NCBI RefSeq assembly: GCF_016741855.1 | Contig: NZ_JAERRH010000016.1 | Span: 62,001 to 126,000, forward strand | Reading direction: 5' to 3' | DNA length: 64,000 nt | Source of the DNA: Streptomyces musisoli | GTDB taxonomy: Bacteria > Actinomycetota > Actinomycetes > Streptomycetales > Streptomycetaceae | Shown here: positions 24,162 through 32,498 of the stretch, in pieces | Layout of the letters: each line of letters begins with the position of its first letter | Numbering within the stretch: position 1 is the stretch's first letter | Position numbers and translations under genes: made by a program | Notes under the pieces: model-generated | What the model was told of the DNA's origin: nothing | Seen by the model: the letters and a program-made list of their open reading frames with translations, nothing else | Databases searched by the model: none

Positions 24162-24206
24162 GGGGACGTCCCTCACCCCGCCTTGTCTGCTGTCCGAAAG
24201 CTCCGT

Positions 24207-24220
24207 CTACACGATTGTAG
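24207..24220. promoter_or_regulatory. BlaI-type operator
   Basis: CTACACGATTGTAG is a perfect inverted repeat with arms CTACA/TGTAG, matching the TACA/TGTA core of BlaI/MecI operators. It lies just upstream of the BlaI-like gene. Confidence 0.75.
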
Positions 24221-24385
24221 TTGGCCGCGGGATCTCGACAGGGCCGAACCCGGCCACGACGACCGACGCAGCGGACCGCGCTCGCCGGCACACCCGGCCG
24301 CCACGCACGGCGAACCCAGCCGGCACGACCGGTGGACCGAGCTGCCACGCGCGGCTCCGCGGAGCCGACGGGCGTCGCCGTCCCC

Positions 24386-24859
24386 GGCCCGTCGGCGCTG
24401 AAGCCCGTCGACCCGGCCGCGTTCCGGGCGGCCGTGGAGCGGGCGGCGAGGAAACTCATGGTTCCCGGCGCCGTGGTGCTGCTCCGCACCCCGCAGGGGA
24501 CCTTCCGGGCGACCGTCGGCACCACCGAGTCGGGCACGGCCGAGCCGCCCACCACGGGCGACCACTTCCGGATCGCCTCCAACACCAAGACGATGACCGC
24601 GGCGCTGATCCTCGCCCAGGACGGCAGGCTCCGGCTCGGCGACCCGGTGTCCGCCTACGTCCCCGGAGTGCCGGGCGGCGCCCACATCACCCTCGCCGAA
24701 CTGCTGGAGATGCGCAGCGGCCCGTACAACTACACGGCGGCACCCGAACTCGCGGCCTCGCTGGACGCCGACCCGGGCCGGGCGCGCACCCCGCAGGAGA
24801 TGCTCGCCCTCGCGTTCCGGCACCCGCCGGACTTCGCGCCCGGTACGGCCTACGCGTGA
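24386..24859 (+). pseudogene. Serine hydrolase (beta-lactamase/DD-peptidase fold), truncated remnant
   Basis: The frame reads AFRAAVERAARKLMVPGAVV, then FRIASNTKTMTAALILAQDG with the SxxK motif (Ser-Asn-Thr-Lys) and SGPYNYTAAPEL, clearly class C beta-lactamase/D-alanyl-D-alanine carboxypeptidase-like. It ends in a stop right after DFAPGTAYA, where family members continue YSNTNY and run another 200 residues. Upstream there is no hydrophobic signal peptide in any frame. Both ends are therefore missing. It lies just beyond the BlaI operator, divergent from blaI, as a target gene of that regulator would. Confidence 0.75.
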
Positions 24860-25077
24860 TCGTACGAAGCCGGCGCGCGGCGGATGCCCTGAGCGCCTCC
24901 GCGAGGGTGTCCAGGTTCGTCGCACGATGATCTGCGACGCCAACGCCCCTGCCTCCACGGACATGTGACGGAGCACCACACGGCCGGCCGTTCGGGCAGC
25001 CTCTGCCATGCCCCTTGATCGCGAGGAGGAGCCCGCCGGTAGAGTCGGCCCGAGGACGGTGTCACTCGGGGGGTCAG

Positions 25078-25809
25078 ATGACGGCAGCGGATGCGGTGCC
25101 CGTGGTCTTCGTGCACGGGACGCGCTTCAGCGCGGGACAGTGGAGCATGCAGCTTGCCGCACTCCGGGACGAGTTCCCGGTGGTCGCCGTCGACCTGCCC
25201 GGCCACGGAAAGCGCTCGGCTCAGCCCTGGAGCCTGACCGCCGCGACAGAGATCATCGCTTCCGCAGTCGACTCGCTCGATCACGGGCCGGCCCTGGTCG
25301 TCGGGCACTCGCTCGGCGGATATACCGCGCTGGAGTTCGCGCGGCGCCGTCCGGAACGACTGCGCGGCCTGGTCCTGGCGGGAGCCAGTGCCTCCACCCG
25401 CGGCCTCTGGGCAGCGCCCTACCGGGCGGTCGGCAGGCTGGTCCCTCGTGTGCCCGAGGATCGCCTGACCCGGTGGAACGACCGATTTCTGCGGCGGCTC
25501 TACCCACGGGAAGTGGTGGAGGCGACCATCCGGTCCGGCTACGCCTTCCACACCCTGCCCGCAGCCTGGGACGAGGTGCTCGGACGGTTCGACGCGGGTG
25601 CGATGCGTCATGTGAAGGCTCCGGTCCTCATCCTGAACGGCGAGAAGGACACCGTCTTCCGGGCCGGGGAGGCGGACTTCGCCCGCGCGCATCCGCAGGC
25701 TCGCGTCGAATTGATCCCGCGGGCTCGGCACCTCGCCAACTTCGACGACCCGGCGGCCTTCACCGATGCCGTCCGCCGCTTCGCCCGCGGGCTCTCCGCC
25801 GTCGGCTGA
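25078..25809 (+). CDS. Alpha/beta hydrolase
   Basis: A 243-residue alpha/beta-hydrolase-fold enzyme. VVFVHGTRFSAGQWSMQ is the oxyanion strand, GHSLGGYTALEF the nucleophile elbow with the catalytic Ser, LNGEKDTVF the acid loop, and RARHLANFDDP the catalytic His near the end. Start ATG at 25078 with GGGGGG upstream. No signal peptide, so cytosolic; the substrate is unknown. Convergent with the aldehyde dehydrogenase gene across 134 bp. Confidence 0.88.
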   Translation: MTAADAVPVVFVHGTRFSAGQWSMQLAALRDEFPVVAVDLPGHGKRSAQPWSLTAATEIIASAVDSLDHGPALVVGHSLGGYTALEFARRRPERLRGLVLAGASASTRGLWAAPYRAVGRLVPRVPEDRLTRWNDRFLRRLYPREVVEATIRSGYAFHTLPAAWDEVLGRFDAGAMRHVKAPVLILNGEKDTVFRAGEADFARAHPQARVELIPRARHLANFDDPAAFTDAVRRFARGLSAVG

Positions 25810-25943
25810 ACGCGCCGGAGGCCGCGGTCCGGCCGGGCATCGGCAGTTCAGGTCGGCGCCCGGCGCGGCCCCGAGGAACCGGGCGAAGCGCCGGCAAAGA
25901 CCCGGCTCCGCTCCTGCGCGGGGTTCTTCCCAGCAGTGCGGGG

Positions 25944-27266
25944 TCAGGACAGCGGCTTCGCCAGGACCGCCTTGCGGTGGCTGAACGTCTCGATGGAGTA
26001 GCGGCCGTGGTAGCTGCCCATGCCGCTCTCCCCCACTCCTCCGAACGGCAGGTCGGAGACGGTGAGATGGGCGAGCGGAAGGCCGAGGCCGAGGCCGCCG
26101 GAGGAGGTCTCGGCGGCGATGCGGTCACGGGTCTCGTCCGACTCGCTGAAGACGTAAAGGGCGAGCGGCTTGTCGCGGTCGTTGATGAAGCGGATGGCCT
26201 CGTCCAGGCCGGGCACGGTGACGATCGGCAGGATCGGGCCGAAGATCTCCTCCCCCATGACGGGCGACTCGGGGTCGACGTCCGCGAGGACGGTGGGCGC
26301 GATGTACCTGGCCTCCCGGTCCGCGGCGCCGCCGACTGCGACACGGCCCGAGCCGAGCAGCGCGGACAGCCGGTCGAAGTGCCGCTCGTTGATGATCCGG
26401 CCGTACTCCGGCGAGCGCGCCGGGTCGGCGCCGAACACGCCCTCGACCGCGCGGACCAGCGCGGCCTCCAGGGCGGGCGCGGTCTCCGGGTCGGTCAGGA
26501 CGTAGTCGGGCGCGACACAGGTCTGCCCGGCGTTGAGGAACTTGCCGTGGGCGAGCCGGTCCGCGACCGCGTCCAGGTCGGTGCCGCGGTCCACGAACAC
26601 CGGTGACTTGCCGCCCAGTTCCAGGGTGACCGGGGTGAGGTGCTCGGCGGCGGCCCGCATGACGATGCGGCCGACGGTGCCGTTGCCGGTGTAGAAGACA
26701 TGGTCGAAGCGCTCGGCCAGCAGGGCCGTGGTCTCCGGGACACCGCCCTCCACGACGGCGACCGCCTCCGTGTCCAGGTAGGCCGGGATCAGCTCGGCCA
26801 GCGCGGCCGAGGTGGCCGGCGCCAGCTCGCTCGGCTTGGCGACGACCGCGTTGCCGGAGGCCAGCGCGCCGACCATGGGGGCGAGCAGGAGCTGCGCCGG
26901 GTAGTTCCAGGGGGCGATGACGAGGACGACGCCCAGCGGGTCGTACTGCGTCCAGGCCGTGGCGTCGGCTCCGAGGTGCGCCGGGACGGGCGCGGGCTCC
27001 GGGCGCAGCCAGTCCGCCAGGTGCTCCAGGGTGTGGTCGATCTCGCGGACGGTGAAGTCGATCTCGGTGCGGTAGGCCTCGGCGCTGCTCTTGCCGAGGT
27101 CGGTGTGGAGGGCGGCGGCGAGGTCGGCGCCGCGTTCCGTGAGCATCGCGCGCAGCCGGCGCAGCTGGCCGGTGCGCCACTCGACGGGCTTGGTGCGACC
27201 GGTACCGAAGGTGGCGCGCAGCCGGGCGACGACGTCGGCGGGCTGCTCGGGCAGGGAGTGGTTCAC
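25944..27266 (-). CDS. Aldehyde dehydrogenase
   Basis: NAD(P)-dependent aldehyde dehydrogenase of 440 residues, class 3 length (short, without the long N-terminal arm). Visible motifs: VVLVIAPWNYPAQLLLAPM, GNAVVAKPSE, VTLELGGKSPVFV with the catalytic-glutamate region, LNAGQTCVAPDYVL with the catalytic Cys, and EEIFGPILPIVTV. The C-terminus PFGGVGESGMGSYHGR is also typical. Start ATG at 27266. Likely detoxifies fatty or aromatic aldehydes. Confidence 0.93.
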   Translation of the reverse strand: MNHSLPEQPADVVARLRATFGTGRTKPVEWRTGQLRRLRAMLTERGADLAAALHTDLGKSSAEAYRTEIDFTVREIDHTLEHLADWLRPEPAPVPAHLGADATAWTQYDPLGVVLVIAPWNYPAQLLLAPMVGALASGNAVVAKPSELAPATSAALAELIPAYLDTEAVAVVEGGVPETTALLAERFDHVFYTGNGTVGRIVMRAAAEHLTPVTLELGGKSPVFVDRGTDLDAVADRLAHGKFLNAGQTCVAPDYVLTDPETAPALEAALVRAVEGVFGADPARSPEYGRIINERHFDRLSALLGSGRVAVGGAADREARYIAPTVLADVDPESPVMGEEIFGPILPIVTVPGLDEAIRFINDRDKPLALYVFSESDETRDRIAAETSSGGLGLGLPLAHLTVSDLPFGGVGESGMGSYHGRYSIETFSHRKAVLAKPLS

Positions 27267-27477
27267 GGATGCCTCGCTGGTGGTGCAGGGCCGGTTCGGC
27301 CGGACATGAAGTCGGATGTAGATGCCAACCTTTCATGTCCTCAAGTTCATTCCGTGGGCACCCCTGAGTGACGAGGGTCACGCGTCGGAGCGGGCCGTCA
27401 CCCACGGCGTTCGTCCTGCGGAACGTCCGCCCCTGCGCAGGGCGCCGTGCGTCGGTGCGTCTTGGGTCGGTGCGTCG

Positions 27478-27529
27478 GTGCGCCGTGCGTCGGCCGGTGC
27501 GGGCCCGCACCGGCCGACGCACGGCGCAC
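27478..27529. repeat. 52-bp perfect palindrome
   Basis: Arms 27478-27503 and 27504-27529 are exact reverse complements with no spacer. It begins 10 bp past the stop of the small minus-strand gene (27539), so it can act as its terminator, though the stem is far longer than usual. Shorter direct copies of part of the arm (GCGCCGTGCGTCGG) lie near 27442. Confidence 0.85.
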
Positions 27530-27538
27530 GCCCCGGAC

Positions 27539-27715
27539 TCAGGCGCGGCCGTCGTCCTCCCGTCCCTCGACCACGACGAGGAACGCGTCCGACTTCAGGT
27601 CCATCACCACGGTCGCCGGTTCACCCTCGGCGCGTCGGGCCGCCGCGTACTCCTCCGCCGGCCAGGATCCACGCGGGGCTCCAGCGGGAAATCGCTCCAA
27701 CACCTTCGCACTCAT
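27539..27715 (-). CDS. Small conserved-looking protein
   Basis: A 58-residue acidic soluble protein (MSAKVLERFPAGAPRGSWPA, ending VVVEGREDDGRA). I do not recognise it. Start ATG at 27715 has AGGAGG 11 nt upstream; an ATG at 27757 would give 72 residues but falls inside a TGTACA-type motif, so the shorter form seems better. Codon bias supports coding. It lies between the aldehyde dehydrogenase and the light-response cluster and ends at a giant palindrome. Confidence 0.55.
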   Translation of the reverse strand: MSAKVLERFPAGAPRGSWPAEEYAAARRAEGEPATVVMDLKSDAFLVVVEGREDDGRA

Positions 27716-27750
27716 GGCGGCGGCCACCTCCTGCGTCGGGGACGACGGAA

Positions 27751-27764
27751 TGTACATGTTGTAC
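27751..27764. promoter_or_regulatory. TGTACA/TTGTAC box upstream of the NAD(P)-binding gene
   Basis: TGTACA (27751-27756) and TTGTAC (27759-27764) follow one another in the divergent gap between the small gene and the DUF2867 gene. As I recall, CarH/LitR operators are built on similar TTGTACA cores. A minus-strand TACATT here could be the -10 of the small gene. Confidence 0.3.
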
Positions 27765-27906
27765 CGATCCGGCTGCCCCCGATCAGCGCAGACATGTCAC
27801 CGCTCCCGGCGCCCGTTCCGCCGCCGTTGCGGTGAGGTGCGCATCCGCCGGTCCGCCCCGGCGGGAAGTCTTCCGAGGGGGCCACCGACACGAAGGACCT
27901 GTCTCG

Positions 27907-29418
27907 ATGAACCACGACGACCCAGCGGGCGGCCTGCGCTGCCTGGTGACCGGAGCCACGGGCTACATCGGCGGCCGGCTGGTGCCCGAACTGCTGGACG
28001 CCGGGTACCGGGTGCGCTGCCTGGCCCGTTCCCCCGGCAAGCTGCGCGACCACCCCTGGGCCGCTCAGGTGGAGACCGTACGGGGGGATGTCACGGACGC
28101 CGACTCGGTCGCCGCCGCGATGCGGGACGTCGACGTGGCGTACTACCTGGTACACGCGCTGGGCAGCGGCGGGGACTTCGAGGAGACGGACCGTCGCGCG
28201 GCCCGCGTCTTCGGGGAGCGGGCGAAGGCGGCCGGTGTGCGGCGCATCGTGTACCTCGGCGGTCTCGCGCCGGCCGCCGTGCCGGAGGACCGGCTCTCCC
28301 CGCACCTCAGGTCCCGGGCGGAGGTCGGCCGCATCCTGCTGGCCTCGGGGGTACCGACCGCCGTACTGCGGGCCGCCGTCATCATCGGCTCGGGCTCGGT
28401 CTCCTTCGAGATGCTGCGGTACCTCACCGAACGGCTGCCGGTGATGGTCACGCCGAGCTGGGTGCGCACCCGGATCCAGCCCGTCGCCGTGCGGGACGTC
28501 CTGCGCCTCCTCGTCGGCAGCGCGCGCCTGCCGGACGACGTCAACCGCCGCTTCGACGTCGGCGGCCCGGACATCCTGACGTACCGGGACATGATGATCC
28601 GGTACGCGCGCGTCGCCGGGCTCCCCCGGCGGCTCATCGTGCCCGTGCCGGTCCTGACCCCCGGCCTCTCCAGTCTCTGGGTGGGGCTCGTCACGCCCGT
28701 ACCGGCGTCCATCGCGCGACCGTTGACGGAGTCGCTGCGCCACGAGGTGGTCTGCCACGAGCACGACATCGCCGGGTACGTGCCCGACCCGCCGGGCCAT
28801 CCGCTCCGTTTCGACGACTCCGTGCGGCTGGCCCTGTGCCGGGTGCGCGAGGCGGCGGTGAGCACGCGCTGGTCGTCCGCGGCGGTGCCCGGCGCGCCCA
28901 GCGAGCCGTTGCCCACCGACCCCGACTGGGCGGGCGGCAGCCTGTACACCGACCGGCGGGAGGCGGTGGTGGACGCGCCGGCGCCCGCGCTGTGGCGGGT
29001 GATCGAGGGGGTGGGCGGGGAGCACGGCTGGTACTCCTTTCCGCTCGCCTGGAGCCTGCGCGGCTGGCTGGACCGGCTGATCGGCGGGGTCGGCCTGCGC
29101 CGGGGCCGCCGGGACGCCGAGCGGCTGCGGGTGGGCGACTCGCTGGACTTCTGGCGGGTGGAGGAGATCGAGCCGGGTCGCCTGCTGCGGCTGCGGGCGG
29201 AGATGCGGCTGCCCGGCCTGGCCTGGCTGGAGATGCGCGCCGTCCCGGACGGCGACGGTCGCAGCCGGTACCGCCAGCGGGCCCTGTTCCACCCGCGCGG
29301 GCTGCTGGGCCACGTCTACTGGTGGAGCGTGTCGCCCTTCCACGCCGTGGTCTTCGGCGGCATGGCCCGCAACATCGCCCGGGCGGCGGCCCGGCAGACC
29401 CCCGGCACCGGCCGCTGA
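27907..29418 (+). CDS. NAD(P)-binding protein with C-terminal DUF2867
   Basis: A 503-residue two-domain protein. Residues 8-300 form an atypical SDR (Rossmann motif VTGATGYIGGRL; YYLVHALGSGGDFEETDRRA), the NmrA/complex-I-like type, and residues 340-500 match DUF2867, with DAPAPALWRVIEGVGGEHGW and a terminal WWSVSPFHAVVFGGM. Related proteins occur in carotenoid/light-induced clusters of Streptomyces. Start ATG at 27907 with GAAGGA upstream; the frame upstream of it is non-coding. Photolyase, LitR and LitS genes follow within 5 kb, which suggests light-induced expression. The reaction is unknown. Confidence 0.85.
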   Translation: MNHDDPAGGLRCLVTGATGYIGGRLVPELLDAGYRVRCLARSPGKLRDHPWAAQVETVRGDVTDADSVAAAMRDVDVAYYLVHALGSGGDFEETDRRAARVFGERAKAAGVRRIVYLGGLAPAAVPEDRLSPHLRSRAEVGRILLASGVPTAVLRAAVIIGSGSVSFEMLRYLTERLPVMVTPSWVRTRIQPVAVRDVLRLLVGSARLPDDVNRRFDVGGPDILTYRDMMIRYARVAGLPRRLIVPVPVLTPGLSSLWVGLVTPVPASIARPLTESLRHEVVCHEHDIAGYVPDPPGHPLRFDDSVRLALCRVREAAVSTRWSSAAVPGAPSEPLPTDPDWAGGSLYTDRREAVVDAPAPALWRVIEGVGGEHGWYSFPLAWSLRGWLDRLIGGVGLRRGRRDAERLRVGDSLDFWRVEEIEPGRLLRLRAEMRLPGLAWLEMRAVPDGDGRSRYRQRALFHPRGLLGHVYWWSVSPFHAVVFGGMARNIARAAARQTPGTGR

Positions 29419-29822
29419 GACACGCGTCCCCCGACACCGCCGACGACGCCGCCGACGCCGCCAGGGGCACCCGCCCGCCGAGACGCGCCTCGGCCGGCGG
29501 CCCCGCCATGCCGTGCCCTGCCCTGCCCTGCCGGCACGAACGACCGTCCGCCCATCCGTGCCTCCCCCGGTCCGCCCGTCCGCCGAGGCGCTTCAGCCCG
29601 GCCCCGTCACGCCGTGCCTTGCCCCGTCATGTCATGCCTTGCCGTGCGGTGCCGGTACGAACGACCGTCCGCCCATCCGTGCGTGCGCTGAACCGCCCGT
29701 CCGTCGAGGCGCATCCACCCGGCCCGCCACGCCCGGGACCCCCGCCCACCGGGACGCGCATCCGCAGGGCCCCTGGCGCCGGAAGTGCCAGGTGTCCGCA
29801 TCCCTCGCCCCGGAGCCGCACC
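29419..29822. repeat. 404-bp gap holding degenerate 121-bp tandem repeats
   Basis: No gene. The segment 29536-29561 recurs with only its flank changed at 29657-29682 (period 121 bp), each followed about 11-12 bases later by a CGCCCGTCCG(C/T)CGAGGCGC block (29573-29591 and 29694-29712). A third, more decayed copy of the latter part starts near 29469. The promoter and the GGAG ribosome site of the photolyase gene lie at the right end. Confidence 0.7.
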
Positions 29823-31199
29823 ATGTCCGTCTCGGTCGTCCTGTTCACCGCCGACCTGCGCCTGCACGACCACCCGCCCCTGCGGGCCGCACTGGAGGGC
29901 CGCCGTCAGGTCGTCCCGCTGTTCGTCCGCGACCGGGCGGTGACCGCCGCGGGCTTCGCGGCGCCCAACCGGCTGGCGTTCCTCGCCGACTGCCTGCGTG
30001 ACCTGGACGCCGGGCTGCGCGAGCGCGGCGGGCAGCTGGTGGTGCGCTCGGGCGACGTCGTCGAGGAGGTCTGCAAGGCGGCCGCCGAGGCCGATGCCGA
30101 CGAGGTGCACCTGTCGGCCGATGCGAGCGCCTACGCCCATTCCCGGGAGCGGCGGCTGCGGCGCGCCCTGGAGGCCGACGGGCGGCGGCTGTACGTCCAC
30201 GACGCGGTGACCGCCGCGGTGGCTCCCGGCACGGTGACCCCGGCCTCCTCGGACCACTTCGCCGTGTTCACGCCGTACTTCCGGCAGTGGTCGGGCCAGC
30301 GGCTGCGGGACGTCCTCACGGCCCCCCGGGCGGTGCGTCTCCCGCCGGGCATCGGATCGGAGGAACTGCCCTCCCGGGCCGCGCTGCCGGGGCTGTCGCC
30401 GGGGCTGGCCGAGGGCGGCGAGAGGGCCGGCCGCAAGCGGCTCACCGCCTGGCTCCGCTCCGGCATCGCCGCCTACGCGGACCGGCACGACGACCTGGCC
30501 GGGGACGCGACCTCCCGGCTCTCGCCGCATCTGCACTTCGGCACGCTGTCCCCCGTCGAGCTGGTCCACCGGGCGCGCCGGGCGGGCGGTCCGGGAGCGG
30601 AGGCGTTCGTGCGGCAGGTCGCCTGGCGGGACTTCCACCGCCAGGTGCTGGCGGCCCGCCCCGCCGCGGCCCGCGCGGACTACCGCGCCAAGCACGACCG
30701 CTGGCGGTCCGAGCGCACGGCCCGCGACGACATCGAGGCGTGGCGGGAGGGCCGTACCGGCTATCCGGTGGTCGACGCGGCGATGCGCCAGCTGCTGCAC
30801 GAGGGGTGGATGCACAACCGGGCCCGCCTGCTCACGGCGTGCTTCCTGGCCAAGACGCTGTACGTCGACTGGCGGATCGGGGCCCGGCACTTCCTGGACC
30901 TGCTGGTCGACGGGGACCTGGCGAACAACCAGCTGAACTGGCAGTGGGTCGCGGGCACCGGCACGGACACCCGTCCCAACCGGGTCCTCAACCCCGTCAC
31001 CCAGGCCGTACGGCACGACCCCGACGGCGCATACGTCCGGCGCTGGGTGCCCGAGCTGGCGGAGATCGCGGGAGCGGCGGTCCACGAGCCGTGGAAGCTG
31101 CCGGCACCGGACCGGGCGCGGGCCGCGGCGTATCCGGACCCGATCGTCGGCCTCGCCGACGGACTGGCCCGTTTCAAGCGGGCCCGCAGCCGGGACTGA
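29823..31199 (+). CDS. phr: Deoxyribodipyrimidine photolyase
   Basis: Light-dependent repair of cyclobutane pyrimidine dimers; 458 residues, full length. N-terminal antenna-binding domain begins VVLFTADLRLHDHPPLRAAL; the C-terminal FAD domain shows RLSPHLHFGTLSPVE, QVAWRDFHRQVL, YPVVDAAMRQL, WMHNRARLLTACFL and NNQLNWQWVAGTGTDTRP, all diagnostic of class I photolyases. Start ATG at 29823 with GGAG 7 nt upstream. It is convergent with litR 15 bp downstream; in related species LitS directs photolyase transcription in the light. Confidence 0.97.
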   Translation: MSVSVVLFTADLRLHDHPPLRAALEGRRQVVPLFVRDRAVTAAGFAAPNRLAFLADCLRDLDAGLRERGGQLVVRSGDVVEEVCKAAAEADADEVHLSADASAYAHSRERRLRRALEADGRRLYVHDAVTAAVAPGTVTPASSDHFAVFTPYFRQWSGQRLRDVLTAPRAVRLPPGIGSEELPSRAALPGLSPGLAEGGERAGRKRLTAWLRSGIAAYADRHDDLAGDATSRLSPHLHFGTLSPVELVHRARRAGGPGAEAFVRQVAWRDFHRQVLAARPAAARADYRAKHDRWRSERTARDDIEAWREGRTGYPVVDAAMRQLLHEGWMHNRARLLTACFLAKTLYVDWRIGARHFLDLLVDGDLANNQLNWQWVAGTGTDTRPNRVLNPVTQAVRHDPDGAYVRRWVPELAEIAGAAVHEPWKLPAPDRARAAAYPDPIVGLADGLARFKRARSRD

Positions 31200-31214
31200 G
31201 CGGGCCCGGCCCCG

Positions 31215-32246
31215 TCAGGAAGGCTCGGCGGGCGGTGCGGCGCGGTAGGTGACCGCCAGGATGTCGAGGGCCTCGGACAGGGAGGCCGGGCGGAGCATGC
31301 CGCGGGCGGGCCGGCCGGACCAGCCGGGTCCGCCGAGCAGCATCAGCGGCCTGGCACGAGCCCCCTTGACGCCCCACTCCATCGCGGTGACGTGCTCGGC
31401 CAGCGGCAGGCTCGCGGTGGAGCGGGCCTGCGCCCACAGCACCACGGCGACCGGGCCCAGCCGCCGTACCGCCGCGAGGAGCGCCTCCGCCGGAACCGCG
31501 GCGCCGAACATCCGGGCCGGGACATCGAGCCGGCCGAGGGCGGCGTTGAGTGCCTCCAGCGGCAGGGTGTGCTGTTCGCCGGGCACGCAGGCCAGGAGCA
31601 CGGGCCCGGCTCCCGTGGCCCCGGCGGCCGCCATGGGGTGCCGGGTGTGCCGGCGCAGCGCGGTGGACACGTGCCAGGACAGCAGGTGCTCCACCTCGAC
31701 GTACCGGTCCCCCGACGAGGCCCACTTGCGGCCCACGGCGTGCAGGGTCGGTGCCATCACCTGCTGCCAGGCGACGACGAGGCCGTGGCGGGCCAGGGCG
31801 GTCTCCAGCCGCTCGTCGAGTGCCACGGCGTCGAGCCGGACGGCCGCCCTGGCCAGTCCCCGGCCCTCCTGCCGGGCGTCGCCGGGCGACGGTGTGCCGT
31901 CGGCGGCCGGTGCGGGGAGTCCGGCCGGTCCTCCCGGTGCGTGCGGTGTCTTCGGCGGTCGCCGCTGCGCTGCCGGGTACGCCCGCTCCCGCGCGGCCCG
32001 GGCGGCCTCGGCGGGCGGCACCCCGGACGCGGTCAGCCGGCACATCGTCTCCAGCGTCGTCACGTCCTCGGGCGTCCAGCGCCGGTGCCGGCCGTCGGTG
32101 CGTGCGGCGGGGCCGATGCCGTAACGGCGGTCCCAGGAGCGGAGGGTGGTGGGCGAGACACCGAGCCGGCGGGCCAGCGCGCCGGTCGTCAGCGCCGGCT
32201 CGGCCGCACCCGGCCGCGGCGGCTCCACCGTCTTCCTGACGTCCAT
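31215..32246 (-). CDS. litR: MerR-family, B12-binding light-responsive repressor LitR
   Basis: A 343-residue regulator with an N-terminal MerR helix-turn-helix (TTGALARRLGVSPTTLRSWD, RRYGIGPAARTDGRHRRW) and a C-terminal cobalamin-binding domain: WASSGDRYVEVEHLLSWH supplies the Trp and Glu-His of the B12 helix bundle, and CVPGEQHTLPLEAL has the His expected to ligate cobalt. LitR/CarH proteins use adenosylcobalamin as a light sensor and leave DNA on illumination. The ATG at 32246 has TATCGT ending 6 nt upstream and no ribosome site. Divergent from litS, its classical target. Confidence 0.9.
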   Translation of the reverse strand: MDVRKTVEPPRPGAAEPALTTGALARRLGVSPTTLRSWDRRYGIGPAARTDGRHRRWTPEDVTTLETMCRLTASGVPPAEAARAARERAYPAAQRRPPKTPHAPGGPAGLPAPAADGTPSPGDARQEGRGLARAAVRLDAVALDERLETALARHGLVVAWQQVMAPTLHAVGRKWASSGDRYVEVEHLLSWHVSTALRRHTRHPMAAAGATGAGPVLLACVPGEQHTLPLEALNAALGRLDVPARMFGAAVPAEALLAAVRRLGPVAVVLWAQARSTASLPLAEHVTAMEWGVKGARARPLMLLGGPGWSGRPARGMLRPASLSEALDILAVTYRAAPPAEPS

Positions 32247-32498
32247 GCGACGACGATACGACGCAGAAACGATGCGAGTTGTCCCGCCGCCGCACCGGAT
32301 CACACGATCGAACGGATCGGGGCGACACCCGGCAGGTCCCGGTCCGCCGACCGGACGGATCGGGGTGGCTGTCACGGCAGGCCCTGGTCCGCCGGAGCGG
32401 CGAGGGGCCGCCGGGCTCGCGGGTCCGCCGGGCGCGGCGGGGGCCCGCCGCGCCCGGCACGTCCCGGCCGGCCCGTCCGACACGAAGGAGCCGTCGTC

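Noticed and set aside
24860..25000. Possible minus-strand remnant reading ATNLDTLAEALRASAARR
   Set aside because: Looks gene-like for about 30 codons but I cannot match it to a family and no start or continuation is visible.
27322..27906. N-terminal extension of the DUF2867 gene in the same frame
   Set aside because: The extension crosses the long palindrome and the small minus-strand gene and has non-coding composition; the ATG at 27907 has a ribosome site and the expected Rossmann start.
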